From the NCBI GenBank assembly GCA_001949185.1, contig BDGG01000001.1:5932876-5996875 (forward strand): a stretch of DNA of 64,000 nt, in the 5' to 3' direction. This document shows, piece by piece, positions 1-12,275 of the stretch (the stretch's first letter is position 1; each line of letters begins with the position of its first letter). Under the pieces are notes generated by a model, which ran no database searches, had not been told where the DNA came from, and saw nothing but the letters and a program-made list of their open reading frames with translations. Position numbers and translations under genes: made by a program. The DNA is from Ramazzottius varieornatus (Eukaryota > Tardigrada > Eutardigrada > Parachela > Ramazzottiidae).

Positions 1-76
1 AGCGTAAGTTTTCCCGATGAACACTTAAATGTCAGTATGTATACAGAGCAAACAACTCGGCTCTCATTGTTGTCCA

Positions 77-123
77 AAGTGGCGCATCTTTGCACCCAAA
101 ATCGCCAAGAACGTGCGCCACTT
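77..123. repeat. 46-47-bp palindrome family, copy 1
   Basis: Inverted ends AAGTGGCGCA and TGCGCCACTT enclose about 27 bases. Six further copies of the same length occur at 17073, 17591, 26621, 26681, 49918 and 49991. This copy is at the window edge, so whether it is intronic cannot be judged. Confidence 0.7.
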
Positions 124-143
124 AGTAGACCGACCTGGTTAAG

Positions 144-736
144 CTAGTTTGCCGACCTCCCATATGATGCAGTGAACGTACGGAAAGCAAGGTTCTTGTA
201 AAATCGGTCCTGTTTATTACCCATACGAAGTCCGAGCTTGAACGCGTTCTTGTGGTCGGGGAGCTCTAGTCCGAGGGCTTTTCCCACCGTCTTCTCGAAC
301 AATTTCCGGTTGTCAGTGGTTAGAGATTCTTTGAGCTGCTCCGCGTAATACGTCACAAGGCTTTTAGCCAGCAACCGACTGCCTGGCACAACTTCCAATG
401 CGTTCGTTCCCAGTCTCTCTTCTCGCGTACGCGATTCTTGACTGGCTTCTTCTCACAGTCCATCACAGCGTCGAATTCCTCGGGCAAATGCCGATCCGTT
501 CCGAAGGCTGAGAGTTGAATCCAGCTATATTGAGAATCCGGATAACTATCCCATTTGACGAAGTATTCCCAAGGAGAGACCAAAACACTGGTCAGCTGTC
601 GACGGTCGAAGATCTTCTCAACATAATACTCCTTGCGCTTGCGGTTGGCCTTGGTCACATTCGCTGGCAACGGAAGCTTCTTTCCCTTCAGTTTTTCCTT
701 TCTTCCGTGCATCTGAAGATCTCTCCATTGTCCCAT
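144..736 (-). pseudogene. chromodomain-containing protein fragment, frameshifted
   Basis: The frame covering 353-736 (127 aa) has a basic N-terminal stretch followed by a chromodomain-like core: an aromatic start (YYVEKIF), a central beta segment EYFVKWDSY and a following Trp (YSWIQL). Chromodomains bind methylated histone tails or target mobile elements. Near 390-400 the frame ends, but the adjacent frame (144-398, 84 aa) continues in register with a plausible helical tail, which suggests a one-base frameshift or an unrecognised splice. The upstream end was not found and the transposase at 1.1-2.9 kb lies just 5' on the same strand. It may be a host gene fragment or part of a mobile element; no integrase was seen. 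The chromodomain match is fairly good, the gene boundaries are unknown. Confidence 0.5.
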
Positions 737-847
737 GTTGAGGCAGAAAGAAAAATTAACGACGGAAAACTGCAGCAGAAGAAGGTGATCGTAGTTGAAA
801 CCAGCTGAATGACCACTGTCCGACTATTGCACATTGGTAAGTTGTAT

Positions 848-887
848 AGACAAGCTCGAGTGTTAGACCCGAGCACTTGGCTTGTCT
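848..887. repeat. short imperfect hairpin
   Basis: AGACAAGC at 848 pairs with GCTTGTCT at 880-887, with a further partly matched stem (CGAGTG / CACTTG) and a loop of about 11 nt. It lies next to the repeats at 936-993 beside the CACTA-like transposase; function unknown. Confidence 0.4.
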
Positions 888-935
888 GTCCCATTACTGT
901 ATAGTGTTTGGCTATGCTCTCTGTACGGGCAAAGC

Positions 936-993
936 ACCCACTATGGTGCCATTGCTCACCCACAGTGAGGCAATTGCTGACCCATTCTGGTGC
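936..993 (+). repeat. ACCCA-Y-TCTGGTGC-type repeats flanking a CACTA-like transposase
   Basis: Two direct copies, ACCCACTATGGTGC and ACCCATTCTGGTGC, lie 44 bp apart. Two more copies with 22-bp spacing are at 3534-3569, and an inverted copy is near 46463. The first contains CACTATGGTGC, which begins like a CACTA-element terminus. CACTA elements usually carry short subterminal repeats bound by their own protein, so these could be subterminal sites; the exact element ends were not found. Confidence 0.4.
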
Positions 994-1088
994 AATCCGG
1001 TATGGGTCAGAAATTCATTTCGCAGTTCCGAGTAACTCGAACAGCTTCCGATATTTTCCATTGAAGAGATGTTATTGGTATTATTCAT

Positions 1089-2939
1089 TCATGTAGTCAT
1101 GTAGATATTTGAGGGCGGACTCACAATAATTCCTGAATCATCGTCGGACCAAGCCAGAAAAGCAACATGTTTTCGAAGATCGGAGGTAGGCAACAGAATA
1201 TTTTCAGAAGGTCTAGTATAAAAGATATGAGGATATTCTGCCCTGAATAACCCAGCAATTCTGTCTTCCATCTCATCCTCGTCCGGCTTCCTGAACAGTT
1301 TCGCATACACAAATGTGTGCAGAATATTTTTCTTCTCACAATCCATAACTGCTATGATCATGTCTATGTACATTACACGCTCGTTCACATCAGTAACAAT
1401 GAACTCACTCTTCTGTTGCGACTGACTATGCTTTTTCGTTCTTACAACAATTCCCACTTCAGCCGCAGCTTTTCTGAAGCAGTAAACTCGGTCTCGCGAC
1501 CAACATTCTTTCCTCCTCCTTCCTTCTCGTCTCACTTCCGCGTACGCTTCCCCGTCTTCGATCACATTAGATTGACCAATCAACCGGCAAGTTCCGGCTA
1601 CTCCTTTGATGACGTGAGGTGATGCGGGCACTCGCATTAGTCTCTTTGCTGTTGTCATAACTTTGCTGTTTGCGAAAGTCAGCATGTCTTCCATGCGTGC
1701 CGTACACTCCTGCAACTTTAGGAAACTGTCCATGATGTTCTTTGTGTGGTTGCAAATCTTGCGTGTTACTCGCCCTATCTGATTTTCCGGACGATAGCAA
1801 GACGAAAGATGCAGCGGTCCGAAGAGTTCAATCGCGAGGGGCAAGTGGAGCATCAAATGAATAAAGTATTTCATTTGTTCGATCCCGAAATAGTCTTGGA
1901 AGGTTTTCACATATCTTGTGCATCTGCTCTCAATCTCCTTCAGAGATTCATGGTCGATCTCGTCGTGGGTGGCAAGCCACCCGATACGGCTCAGGAGACA
2001 GACGAGGAAGTAAAATCCCTCTGAACAGTTTCCCTTCAAGACGAAAGGTGCAGCGTGCTGTATAAAGAATTTGAGCTCATGTGCCTTCCATGACTTGTAA
2101 TCGTCCAGTGACCGCACACTTCTGTTCTGATGGCCCGGTAGAGCGACGGACATCCACAACCGCTCAATTGCGTTCAGCTGTGCTTTGGTTATTCCACTGT
2201 TACCGTCGACAGTTATGATTTGAGTGATTATCCATCGCACGACACCTTCATCAAGCTGATGCATGATGTCCAGAAGGAAGGCCAGTACCCTATCGAACTT
2301 ATCCCAGAATCTGAGCATCGAAGGTTTCCGAAAGCCTTTGGCCATTCTTTCAGCCAGGAGAAACCTTTTCTCTTTCATGGGCATGTTTTCCCACTCTTCG
2401 GAGAAGTCGAAGAAGTGCTGGTGGGTCTTTATTTCAACGTTTCTCGTGTACTGGTAACACATGCTATGATTCATACACTCTGCAACCTACGTCGAACAAT
2501 TAATTTTATTAGGTGGGTTAATCACGATTTCTCGACTAACTGTGGTTTCTGTTGGTCCCGTATGAAATGTCCTTACCTGTAAACAGTAGATGCAACCTTC
2601 ACCTGCGCTATGGGAAAGATGACCGTTCAAGGCTGTTCGTTCAGGAGAGTCAGCCCAGATCGAGTGGACGCTTAAACCGGAACTCATCTGCACGTTCTCT
2701 TTGCTGGTCCACAGGACTGGACGGAAACCGTCGTTTCCATGCTGCAGTGTCCGTAGCTGCTCCGTTAGGAAAAGCAGGAAGGCCTCTCTGTCCTTTGGTG
2801 GAGTCTCCCTACCCAAACAAGTAGCATAGGCCACACGTTTGCTCTGAGTCGGATCGGGACATTTAGTACATGTACAATCGGATGCGTCTATTTGTACATG
2901 CGGTCTATTTATAGGTCTATTTATACATGCGTGGGCCAA
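1089..2939 (-). CDS. CACTA/EnSpm-type (Tnp2-like) transposase, 5' end unresolved
   Basis: Two frames join through a GT-AG intron (exons 1089-2486 and 2577-2939 or beyond, complement; intron 90 nt, phase 0). The 5' exon has the Tnp2-like pattern Asp-x-Pro-x-Arg, an Asn-Gly step and CIYC. The 3' exon has the DUF4218-like segment in which Lys-x-x-Glu precedes a long helix, then HLMLHLPLAIELFGPL. This is the usual C-terminal half of CACTA DDE transposases; the N-terminal catalytic part is not in the readable exons. No stop or frameshift was seen across about 580 codons, unlike the other transposases here. A doubled TATAAATAG-like motif on this strand lies at about 2899-2927, inside the 5' frame, so the true start is uncertain. 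Family assignment is from motif memory. Confidence 0.6.
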
Positions 2940-3051
2940 GAAGCGAGATATCTACAAGAAGAGATTTCAATGTATGCCCAGCCGATATTTCATATTTCAA
3001 TTTTCTCGCAAAATAAGCTCCTGTTTTTCAGACTACCACAAGCTGCTGAAA

Positions 3052-3771
3052 ATGAACGGAGCTGCTGGGAAGACCCGAGAGCCAAAGGTAACTCGATGTT
3101 CCACTGTTCTTTTCAAACAGTAGATCGTTCAGAATTCGCCTTGTGTGATTGCCGCTGAGTTTTATGCTGCTGCACTGTTCAGATAGCATCTGCGAATTGA
3201 GTGCGATACTGAATATATTTCGTGCTGTTATAGTTCCCATAATCAAATGGAAGTTCGAACGTGGGCCGAAAGCCGATCGCGAAAGATTTTGCCGGTTAGC
3301 AAAGTCCGAGATGTGGGTGAACAAGAAAGGCTTAAGGAAGCTCCAGGAAAAATCAAAGCACGCAACAGAGTACGCCCGGAAAGTCATGTTCCATCACCAA
3401 CGACGAAGTCATCTCGCTTTCGGAAATAAAGCCTGACGGTGTCGGGTTTGTGAAGTTGTTTAGACAAAAGAACTGGACTGCCTTCTACGGTAAGTGCACG
3501 AGTTTCTCTGCGCTTTCGTGTAGCGGCGGTTGGACCCACTCTGGTGCTAACGCACACCCATTCTGGTGCACTCTCAATAAATCGGTACACTGGCGCTCCT
3601 CACTTAATTTATTCGGTCTTTTTCCTCGTAGATCACGTCTTGGCTTTTCCTACGCAGAAGAAAGAAAACGCCGGTAATAAGTGGAACGACGAACCTCCTA
3701 GTGAACAAGAACTCAAGAAGCGTTTCACGTCAAGTTTGACCAACAAGATCAGCTACGTACTCCAACCCTAA
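3052..3771 (+). CDS. unidentified spliced gene, 3' exons
   Basis: Two exons join cleanly: one ending at 3489 (readable from about 3340, reading SEIKPDGVGFVKLFRQKNW) and 3632-3771, across a 142-nt GT-AG intron, finishing in ISYVLQP and a TAA stop. A possible first exon, 3052-3087 (12 codons ending in a good AG/GTAACT donor), lies upstream, but the exon between them could not be fixed because two frames are open at 3240-3440. The intron contains two copies of the ACCCAYTCTGGTGC repeat. The protein tail is basic and polar with no family I recognise. Confidence 0.4.
3534..3569 (+). repeat. intronic pair of ACCCAYTCTGGTGC repeats
   Basis: Direct copies at 3534-3547 and 3556-3569, 22 bp apart, within the intron at 3490-3631. 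They match the copies at 936-993. Confidence 0.45.
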
Positions 3772-6700
3772 CATATACGCGACAGCGCCACAAGAATAAC
3801 TCCAAATTTGTTTCTTATCGTTGAATTTGCTCTTGTACCAAATGCCGGCTCTCTTCCGCAGCCATTTCGCGACAGCATTCCGAACTTTCGATAACAAGAA
3901 CGATCTGTTTCACTGGAGTATGCATCGCCGCTCTAATCCCAAATAAATTCGCCATCACTGAACGGGGCGCCCATTCGCTGCATCGATGACGCGGAAGTGT
4001 GAATAATAAATTCCACTGATTTGCGCTTTTGTTTTTCAAAAGTATTTTCTAGTTTCTACAGTACCGATTTTCTGAATTAGCCAATGCATCTGTAGATGCA
4101 AATTCACTTCAAATAAGGTAACCACAGATATTTTTTTAAACACCTTTATACGTACAACCGATCGCTAGGGCAGGACATTCCCTGGAAGACACATCGCCCA
4201 CAGCCTTGTTGCTCACGTATTCTACGCATGGAGTATTAATTTCACTATATAGGCCCTCCTTTCCAATAATGGCTCGAATATGGTGGCGGCTTTTAACAGT
4301 CACGTGGAGATGGCTTGGAGATAGACCAGGGCGTTGACATGAAGGATCTAACCAGGTTGCGTAATTTTGCAAGTACCTGGTAGCGTTCCCCACGGCCTGG
4401 AATGATTTGCACACTTTAGCGACCTCATACGACACTTTCATGGGTTCCTCGGCGATGAGGAACTCGTCCAAGTGTGGTAAGAGGTCCCGATGAAGAACAG
4501 AGCCGGATTGTTTTCCACCGAGCCGAAATGCTTGAGTCCATCATGCAAGGCACCTCGGGTGTGGCGAGTTGTGGCCTGCTCTCGCGTTAAGTGCGTTGCC
4601 TAACCTATCTTTTGTCGCGTATACTCGATTTGATCGTCTTTCTAAACTAGCGAATCCGCTAGTTATTCTCTGATTTTTTTGACCTCGCTAGTAAGAATTC
4701 AAGCCCGCCATAATGGTTGTTAATATTTCAAAAGTTTCGGCTTCTGCCGGTGTCATCACTACAAAAAAGCACATCAAATTTACAACTTATTGACGTGGAA
4801 AGTTTGTTTTGTATGAGTTTTCTGAAAAGTTCAGGCAAAAACAGCAAATCAACAGGTATTAGCTATTCCTTTTGCTCTAAGCTACGATACTATGAGGGAA
4901 CAACCGCGGAAAGCGGCTGGCAATACGGAAGTTTACATATTGCATTACTCCCAACGGTAGTTTTGACTAATAACAGGAGACAGAATAAGAAGGGAGGAGC
5001 TCGTACGTTCAGCTCGAATGAGCACAGGGGGATAAGAACGAAGCTCACAGAAGAAGGAGAAAATTACTCCACAGTTAACCGCAGATAAGCTTGCTTATTT
5101 TCCAGTAACGCCCTGGAAGAACCTGCTGCAAAATGAGCATGCACACCTCCGACGCCGAAACTTGCCTCTAACCAGATTCTAGAAGAAATATCCAAAACGA
5201 ACTTGACACTTTAGGTAAACACAACAGTGATTTTGGACTCCCTAAGCCCGTGAGCACAACCACAGAGCTTTGCCGAATGGAAACACTGCACAATAAACAG
5301 ACATGTCAAAAGGCGTACGATGAGGCACGTCCTACTCTGACCAAGAATAATGGAAATTCGTGGAAAAGGTGCACCGAAAACTTGACGCTCAAACAGGTGC
5401 ACTATTGTTTCGCAAGGGTCCTGCAGGACGTCGAAAAACGTACGTCTGCAACCTCATGTTTTAGTTGTGTCTGAGCCCAAGGTCACGCTCCGCAGTAGCT
5501 GCCATGAACTACCCAGGTGAGCGAACAGCACATAATCTCCAAAAACCCAGTGCACGAAGACATTATCGATTTATCAGGTATTTAATGTGACGTAGTTACC
5601 AATAGTGAGCTAGCCGATTTGTTATGAAAGTGGAGATTGGTTATACGGATTGACGAAACGCTGAGGCAGCAGCCACAATGCTCCAAAAGAATGCGTCGTG
5701 CTGAATCACCGTCTGCGGGACTGAAGATCATCTAGCTTGGCGACTTCCGACAATTTCCATCCTTGATAAAAACCTCTCAGCTGTACGATACAATAAACGC
5801 AAGCATGGTGAGTTTGGAAACACTTCGAAAGATAAGACCTAGCCATACCGGGCAGACAGCCACAGGCCCTTCTTTACGCAAAAATGTTGGATGAAATCGG
5901 CAATGCGACACTTTCCAGAGAGTGGCGATGGCAAACCAACGCTTTACCTAATTAATATCAAACTTACGAACGTAAATCTGATCCAGGCTATCATATTCTC
6001 TGGCCGCTACCCAGAACAAGAGATATCCGTCATCGGCCTTCAAGTCAAAGAATTGAGACAGTTAGAAATCACTCCGACCAAGGACATCTAACAGCGATTA
6101 TGACGTAGGCGCCTTGAACGAATGTGGCAACGAACAGTGACTTCGCAGTGTTTGATTTGCACTCTTTTTCCTTTATGTTTCAGACCTATGTTGTTCATCT
6201 GACTTTTACTGTACCGCGTCAGCCAACATCCATTCCTGTTGCACCGAGAATCACACCCTCCAACGAACTGGGAACTCCAAACAGCCTACAGCTAACCGCC
6301 TATAAAAAATCGCTGCGGGATAAAACTTTCTCGCGGTATCCATGTAAGGCAAGCTGCGAGCGAACCGATAGCGAAGCGGACAGCTTGTGCAAGAGAAGGT
6401 TGTAGAGGAAAGACGCTCAACTGCACTTGGCCACGATGAGTAATCAAATGTGTTTTCTGCACTACTTCGGCCGCTTGCTCGGCCGTCGTAGTGGTCAAAA
6501 CCACTAGCTAGTTTGGAACCTTCTTGTCACAATAAAACGAGCCCTGACGCCTTCACGTTCCAGGAGATCCACTGGACGAGTGGCTGACCATAGCCTGAAC
6601 AGCAGCCAGAAATTTCACCTACGTTTTTCGAAATAATTAGAATGTTATCTCCAGGAACTCTTGAGTCTCTCTTCGCGCAGACGATTAGTACAACTTCGCC

Positions 6701-7395
6701 AACTTTACACGGTACGGTGGCACTTACATCTTTGCGGTAGACGGCCTCTGGTCGACATGCGCTGGTCTTTGTGGCGAAATAACATGAATCGGATTACAGC
6801 ATTGGCAGGCTCCTCCTCCTCAAAACGGATGACTCGGAATGGATCGGCCGGTACAGTTAAAACATCCCGCTCGTCAAACCACGGTACTTGACACTTTAGA
6901 AGATTCCATAAGCAAGCTGCCCAAAAAGAGACACAATGTTTGGGTTAGTTCGAAAGACCAGTCTGTTACTCAGTAAGCGAGGAAGAATTCGATCGTGATG
7001 CAAGGATCTTCCGCCCACACTGGATAGAGAATAAATTTTGTATTATTTTGGATCCTTTCTCTGATGGCTCTCTTGCCAAATTTTTCAACTTGTGTCTAAG
7101 GCTGAGCATCTGCTGGCGATCCAAACACGAGTAAAGCGGTTATTAAACAGTCACGTTCCGTTTGCTTTGCGGATGTAGCTACGGCTTGTTCCGCCCCTTC
7201 TGCGACGCATAATAACATTTGGCTTTCCGGAGCAATGGGAAGCATGGCGGCTGCCCAACCATTCAAAGTTGTCACCAGCTACCCCGCTTATGTGTGACGT
7301 TGCAGCTCATTTTAGCTACAGTTGCAAAGCGGACGGGTAGTGGCTGCTTGATCTCTAACGTGTCGATGTACTGTGTTAACTCCCAAAATTTCCGT
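3772..7395. other. no confident gene; scattered short frames
   Basis: Several frames of 60-125 codons occur on both strands. The longest coherent one is on the minus strand at 4136-4500 (about 120 codons, extending 5' of its first Met-like codon), with no recognised motif and a second open frame on the same strand over 4390-4560. No transposon ends, tRNA or recognisable domain was seen. It is probably decayed repeat sequence or an unannotated weak gene. Confidence 0.4.
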
Positions 7396-7403
7396 ATGTC
7401 ACA
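7396..7403. repeat. target-site duplication, left (ATGTCACA)
   Basis: An identical 8-mer lies at 10469-10476 immediately outside the other end of the hAT element. Confidence 0.88.
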
Positions 7404-10400
7404 TAATGATGAGTATTACACGCAGCTGGTCCGTGTAATGTAAAATGTCGTGTAAAATGGTGTAATTACAAACGTGTAATTACATTGTACACGAATTACA
7501 TTTTACAGTCGATAGTGCGGGTCCGGTGTGAAAACACTGGAACAACTGTTCGAAACAACCCAGAGCAATAACGGAACAATATCTTACTCTAGAACACTTG
7601 ACCGCGATAAATTTAAGCTCACCGATAAAGTTCACTGATTAAACTCAGACACCAGAAGTATTAAACAACTCTGCCAACGTGAAAAACTTCTCGCCGGAAA
7701 GCGCAGGTTGGTCACCATCACCGTCTTCTTCTGCCGCTTCGTTTTCTTGCGCGAATAGCTCATCCAGCTCCGATGTTTGACTCTCTAGCCTCATCAGATC
7801 ACCCGAGCGCGACCCTGTAAAACCAATGCACTAATAAGTACAGGCCTTTGAATCACGGTTGGTACAAGCGTTCAAACTATGATCAGAAGGATATTCATAT
7901 ATTTCATATAATTAGAAGACCGTTCTTTACCTTGATCCGCGATTGCTCCACCTTCTATTTCGATTGTTGGAACTCCGCAATGTGATGTTGTTTGCTTTCT
8001 TTTCCGTTTTCTTCTGCTTTTCCGCTTCTCGCACGTTATCTTCCCGGTAAAATTTCATCTTCACTGTGCACATCCCGCTTACCAAGCTTAGCTGCAGTCG
8101 GTTCCTGTTGGCAGTGTGGACTTCCTTCATCTTCTTCCACGGCGTGAGGACATGCGGACAGGAGAAACTTTGCTAACTGAGCCAGCTCGGCGTGTTCAGT
8201 TTCGGTGTACGACCAGTAGTCGAACGGGTTACTCAGTTGTCTGGTGTATTTCGCGTCAAAAATGTTCTTACTTCCGCTGTAATGAATGGCAGAGGTTAAC
8301 AGTTTCGTGGGGTCTTTTCGGAAGAACTGTCGATATAGGTCGCTAGCCCATTTGTAGATGACACCGCTGTGGACTTTTGCTGGGTCGCTGCGGAACAAGT
8401 TGAGCTTGTACTTGGGGTGGAGGAACATGGCCACAACAACAACGTCGGTCTGATAGAAGCTCCTCCATCGCTTTTCCAACTGAAACATCAGCGTCCACGA
8501 AATGTCCCGGTCTCTCAGGTGCGAGAAACTTAGGTAGATATTCCGGACAGCCGCTCCCATATCAGCAATCGTACATTTATCCGACTCTGCTTCTCTCTGT
8601 GCTCCTACCAGAGGCTTCAGCACGACAGCAATTTCTCTCGCGCCAGCCCAGAAATCGTCGTCATCCAGAACCACTTTCAGCTCGAATGGAACGAGGCCCA
8701 AGTTGGTACCATACCTGACACCATACATCTACAAAAACAAAGCTGACCGGATTCTACTGTACAGAAATTTCGTTCTTGCAAAACTTTCAGTTACTACGAA
8801 CCAAATTACAATAACTACATACAATAGTTACTTGTGATACGCTCTTGGAATCCAGTACTCGCTGCACGCTCACATTAATGGAGTACCAGCGCGTTTGTGT
8901 CCATCCAGGCATGGAAATTTCTTTGGAGTAAAACTCGAACTGGAGATCGCGTAACGTGCCCTGCGACAAGCTGCTTTTGCGGAACCAGTTGGACACTACA
9001 TCACTCTGACGAAGGGTTTCTTTAAACTGGGGCACAAACTTGATTACGTCTTGTATAATCAAGTTGATCTGATGAGCATTACAGGGAGAAAAAAGGATGT
9101 GCGGGAGCTTTTCCGAAAGAAGACGCCTGGCTTTACGATGAGCACCGTCGGAGTCGCATGTGACATATCTGACGTCAGCCTTGTACTCTTTTTTCACCTG
9201 GGTAATCTTTTGAAGGCTTTCTTTCATCATGTGCTCACCGTCATAGTTAACGCCAGTAACATCGAGAGCCGATCCCAGGGTGAAGTTTACGGTACCGCTC
9301 TCATCTCGTACTGTCAAAAGGAAACCTACAAAACACCCATTTTTCCATTGCAGCACAAGCTATAAGAGAAGCTGCAGAAATCTCTTTGGTACCCAGTATT
9401 TTATCGCGGTTTACGTTCTTATATCCATCGAACGTTAATGTGAGGAATTTCTGATCCGTCAGCTTGCTCGTTACTTCGGGAGTTGCTTCTGCTATACGTG
9501 CTGGCACAATACGGCGAGAAACTGTGAATCGGCTGAGAATGACCACACTAGGACAGAGGAACTTAAGTAGACGTTCCATTCTGGCATCGTCGGCCGCGCT
9601 GAAGGGGATGTTACAGCTGACGCATGCATCACCGTATAATTCTTCGAACTGTTTCTGCTCATCCTTGGTTAGAGGACGATCTACGAAGCCCAGTAAACTG
9701 CTCTGACTTCTCACACGTTTAGTGGCAAGTTCCGTGGAAGTCTCAGTTGCCGATGCTCGCTTGACAGTCACCGGAAAGTGCTTCTCTCGGACGGTTCGAG
9801 GAACGTGGACACACTTCTTCAGATACTGTTCCATCCGTGGCTTGTCTCTTCGAATAGGCTTGACATTCTTGACTCCAGCTTCCACACAGTGCTTACAGGT
9901 GGCTTGGCGTAGTTTAGAGTTGAGCCAGTGCTCGGAACTTCTTTCGAATTCTGCCCATACATCGAGTCGACCGGGCTTGCTGTCTCCTATCAACAATCAA
10001 TTATAGTCAGAATGTTATCGGCTAAAATCTGGTACAATTCTAATACCCATGGAAGTGGTTCGCAAATAACAATTATCTGTCTTATCTCTCTCCGTGTCAC
10101 CGCCGCCGTCGTTTTCTTCGATGTCAGACATGGCAGTAACACTTTCATACGTGAAAACATATGAAAATGTTGGAACTACGACCTCGAGAACGGAGGTCCG
10201 AAGATCAAAGTGAAATATGCCAGTTCAAACACGTTAAACCACGAGACAAGTTAGCACTGGTGACGCAGGCACCTACTAGCTTGGTCAAGCAATCAACCCA
10301 GACTTAGCGTGCACGTTCAATCAAACCGTGCCACAGTCACTTGACGTTACGAGTTTCTCTCGTTGCGGCGTCATGTATTCACGGTTGTGATTACACTTTT

Positions 10401-10468
10401 ACATCTGTATTTTACATTACAAGTTCCTAGCGGTTATAATGTAGTGTAAAATGTAATGCTCATCATTA
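7404..10468 (-). mobile_element. hAT-superfamily DNA transposon with perfect 8-bp target duplication
   Basis: The left end TAATGATGAGTATTACA is mirrored by TGTAATGCTCATCATTA at the right end. The bases immediately outside, 7396-7403 and 10469-10476, are both ATGTCACA, an exact 8-bp direct repeat as expected for hAT insertion. The terminal bases TAATG fit the hAT consensus YARNG. GTGTAA-type subterminal repeats lie at 7432-7510 and 10388-10458. The 3065-bp element encloses a BED/hAT transposase on the minus strand. The intact target duplication suggests a fairly recent insertion although the transposase frame is broken. Confidence 0.88.
7927..9996 (-). pseudogene. hAT transposase (BED zinc finger, DUF659-like and hAT C-terminal parts), frameshifted
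   Basis: Three frames on one strand read as successive parts of one protein. 9301-9996 has a BED-type finger (VWAEF, CKHC and a later YLKKC) and the start of the catalytic domain (TLTFDGYKN). 8787-9356 has VTCDSDGAHRKA, the hallmark PCNAHQINLIIQDV and TRWYS. 8036-8728 has the helical C-terminal region (FLHPKYKL, NPFDYWS, LLSACPHA). The conserved hAT dimerisation tail resumes in another frame at about 8135 (KEVHTANRNRLQLSL). Frame changes near 9330 and 8140, plus a small deletion of the expected Ser-x-Glu-Arg segment, make this copy unlikely to be active; the 8729-8786 break could be an intron. Sequencing error cannot be excluded. Confidence 0.75.
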
Positions 10469-10476
10469 ATGTCACA
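10469..10476. repeat. target-site duplication, right (ATGTCACA)
   Basis: Direct copy of 7396-7403 at the other end of the hAT element. Confidence 0.88.
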
Positions 10477-10817
10477 GCTATCAATTTCTTTACAGAGTTT
10501 GGGCATCAGATTCAAGCTTACCTTGCTACGTCAGTGTATTACGTCATTTACAATTTTAAAACTTCCAATGTGGCCTGTTTTGCGCCGTCTGTACTAATTC
10601 TTCGGACAAGGTCTTGGCTTTCTTGTCTGTCAAAATACCAGTTGAGAACGTTAGAGATAGCAGAACATGGCAAAAGTGTTTTAAAGGCAGAATCTGGTTT
10701 TTGGGGGACGCCTTCGACCGAACAGCTGATTTACCGACTCACTCAAGTGACGTCACTTAATCTGGATCCAGCGGACTATCGCAAACCCAGTATATGCATT
10801 TGAACAGAAACAGGATC

Positions 10818-10926
10818 TGTGACGTACGGAGATGTTGGGAGGTAATACAGTAAACGAGCTTTCGTGAGATGTATGGTGAGCCGCGCGACTCAAATGTCCG
10901 CTGCGGGTGGATGCGCGTAGAAAATG
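10818..10926. repeat. two abutting MITE ends
   Basis: 10818-10853 resembles the right terminus of the 32359-32778 MITE (GTGACGTACGGAGAT, ending AATACAGTA). 10872-10926 is a third copy of the terminal repeat found around the first assembly gap (TATGGTGAGCCGCGCGACTC, then GCGGGTGGATGCGCG). Both are single ends without visible partners, indicating nested, truncated elements. Confidence 0.55.
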
Positions 10927-11544
10927 AAGTTATCCGACGCATCGAAGAACAACGAAGAGCCCACCTACGTACTGTAATAACCAAATGCAGTTCCTGAACA
11001 GGACTACCACAGGCAGATCTCACTAAGGAAACTTCTGTCGAGGCCAGCGGTTGCAACGATGCACTAGCAATGTCCGCCAATTCCTAATGGGTACTTGTCA
11101 GGTAACACATTTAGGAAAGGACGCCCAGCTCACCGCGATGTAATCTACTGGACGGCCTGCCATCCGTTTCCCACCCCTCAGTTAGATCACTCTGACGACA
11201 GTCACAAATTGTCAGATTACGACTTCTGGAATTTGGTAAACAGGAATTTTTTATTTCCGGGTGCAGAAACCATCCGTCAGATGCGCCACTTTAGTGAGGT
11301 CGCAAGAACTGAATCTTTCCATCCTCGAGGACTTCTGGAAAAGTTTTGGTGTTCAGTAGCCACCTTAGAGTGTGTTCTGTCTTTCCCCAAAGCTGTTTTG
11401 AGATTCGGCTGTTTCTGCTCTTAGATAGAAGGAATATATTCTTGAAATTTTGTTTCGTTTTCCGCCCAGAGGACATGGGCGGCGAACACTCATCAAGGAT
11501 ACTGGGCACTGTTTTCGAAAGAGAATGAGGAAGATTTTGAGGAC

Positions 11545-11745
11545 TACAATATCTGTTTATAATGATATAGCGAATAACCTTCCCCTCTTCTGTTTACCCT
11601 TATCTAAGTACAGCGTGGTACTTCCTGCTTCAATGCATAGCCATACTTTTGCTGCCTTCATGAAGCGATGCAGGAAGTTGTCTTCCTCATTCGCTTTCTC
11701 GTTTTGCGCCCACCCGCCCGCTCCTATTTTATGTGTGAAGGTTCT
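11545..11745 (-). repeat. dispersed repeat, inverted relative to 34125-34310
   Basis: Read on the minus strand it runs from a GCGGGCGGGTGGG start through CATCGCTTCAT and GGCTATGCAT to a TATATCATTA end. The plus strand at 34125-34310 shows the same order of motifs with scattered differences. Both copies are open in some frames, which explains deceptive ORFs, but the open frames differ, so it is not coding. Confidence 0.6.
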
Positions 11746-12248
11746 CAGCTGATTTCGCCTTTTATAAGCGTATCTGAAGGAAAGCGCATCTGAACGTGAT
11801 GATGCGCAGAGCAAATTCCGCATCGCGCGCCAGCCAATACCAACGCGTTTGGCGACAAAACCGCCCCGAAAAGCTTCATTCCTTTGTGGTCGAGCTTGGT
11901 ATTGCTCAAGTCACTCTATAAAAAACGCCTCGCTTCGCTCGACTGGACAAAAAATTTCTCCGGAGAGCAAATACTTGTAGAAACCATCTCTGTTGAACTG
12001 GACGATTCATCTCACAAACGGAGCGGAGATGAAAGTACATACTATTCCTCATAAAACACTTTGCTGTTTACCGCTGAGATATCCAGCCGTACCAGCTGTA
12101 AATAGACAGCGAGTAACAGGTTGTAAAGATTTCCTAGTTAAGTTATGTTACAACGGCTACAGTCGTATAGATGTGGAGATGGTCGGATTACGCGGCAACT
12201 GAGCAAATTGCACACAACAACATTGCTCAGTGTACAGTCGAACCATGT

Positions 12249-12275
12249 TGGAGAGAGAGAGAGAGAGAGAGAGAG
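12249..12275. repeat. (GA)n microsatellite
   Basis: About 13 uninterrupted GA units. Confidence 0.9.
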
